The notes under the pieces are model-generated. The model was not told where the DNA came from. It was given only the letters and a program-made list of their open reading frames with translations, and did no database searches. DNA of 5,299 bases from Candidatus Falkowiibacteriota bacterium (GTDB lineage: Bacteria > Patescibacteriota > Patescibacteriia > Patescibacteriales > UBA12465): the NCBI GenBank assembly GCA_026396945.1, contig JAPLVX010000093.1, positions 1-5,299 on the forward strand. The letters run 5' to 3'. Position 1 is the stretch's first letter; each line of letters starts with the position of its first letter. The position numbers and the translations under genes are program-made. Shown piece after piece: positions 5,209 through 5,299 of this stretch.

Positions 5209-5299
5209 ATGCCGATTCCTCAAATGAAGAAAATCTGGACAAAAGACCAAAAAAACCGTAACCAAAGCAAAAAAAAGAGGTCACTCAGAAAACGTCTTC
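5209..5299 (+). CDS. Start of an unidentified, very basic protein (3' end outside window)
   Basis: From ATG at 5209 the frame is open for 30 codons to the window edge. It begins MPIPQMKKIWTKD, then a Lys/Arg-rich run (KKKRSLRKRL). I do not recognise the family. A basic N-terminus of this kind is common before a first membrane helix, for example in membrane-bound cell-wall or DNA-translocase proteins, but also in nucleic-acid-binding proteins; the visible part cannot decide. The well-placed promoter at 5167-5175 supports a real gene. There is no Shine-Dalgarno motif, and Met6 (5224) is an alternative start. Confidence 0.6.
   Translation, partial: MPIPQMKKIWTKDQKNRNQSKKKRSLRKRL

Noticed and set aside
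1..5299. CRISPR array or other spaced direct repeats
   Set aside because: No repeated unit with regular spacing was found by eye on either strand.

Overview
The window reads as a stretch of a low-GC bacterial chromosome made of single, loosely packed genes rather than one operon. The standard code fits: the methyltransferase gene ends in TGA, and Trp is TGG throughout. The mix of genes (a short-form alpha-glucan phosphorylase, a membrane-anchored matrixin-like protease, a TrmH/SpoU methyltransferase, tRNAs without encoded CCA) would suit a Patescibacteria/CPR-type organism. That assignment is an inference from gene content and feel; no marker here proves it.

Layout, left to right. (1) 1-1057, minus: the N-terminal 352 codons of a glycogen/alpha-glucan phosphorylase whose catalytic C-terminal half lies off the left edge. 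(2) 1111-1137: a terminator hairpin. (3) 1151-2083, minus: a membrane-anchored zinc metalloprotease of matrixin type with a long coiled-coil-like insertion before its HExxHxxxxxH site. (4) 2084-2328: a divergent control region. It holds an extended -10 for the protease on the minus strand, a good sigma70-type promoter for the next gene on the plus strand, and an 18-bp perfect inverted repeat in the plus-strand leader. (5) 2329-3972, plus: a tryptophanase (tnaA) with N- and C-terminal extensions, closed by a terminator at 3995-4023. (6) 4033-4289, minus: a small tRNA unit, Arg(TCT) then His(GTG), with its own promoter overlapping the stop codon of the upstream gene and ending in a 28-bp palindromic terminator. 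(7) 4286-5080, minus: a TrmH/SpoU-family RNA 2'-O-methyltransferase. (8) 5081-5208: a divergent promoter region. (9) 5209-5299, plus: the start of a very basic protein that runs off the right edge.

The genes do not form one pathway. The phosphorylase would release glucose-1-phosphate from stored glucan. Tryptophanase would turn Trp into indole, pyruvate and ammonia. The methyltransferase and tRNAs serve translation. The most interesting part is the tryptophanase leader: a long RNA hairpin that carries the best-spaced Shine-Dalgarno motif seen, placed before a three-codon minigene in frame with tnaA, and with no tnaC-like Trp-containing leader peptide. The second is the protease with its coiled-coil insert.
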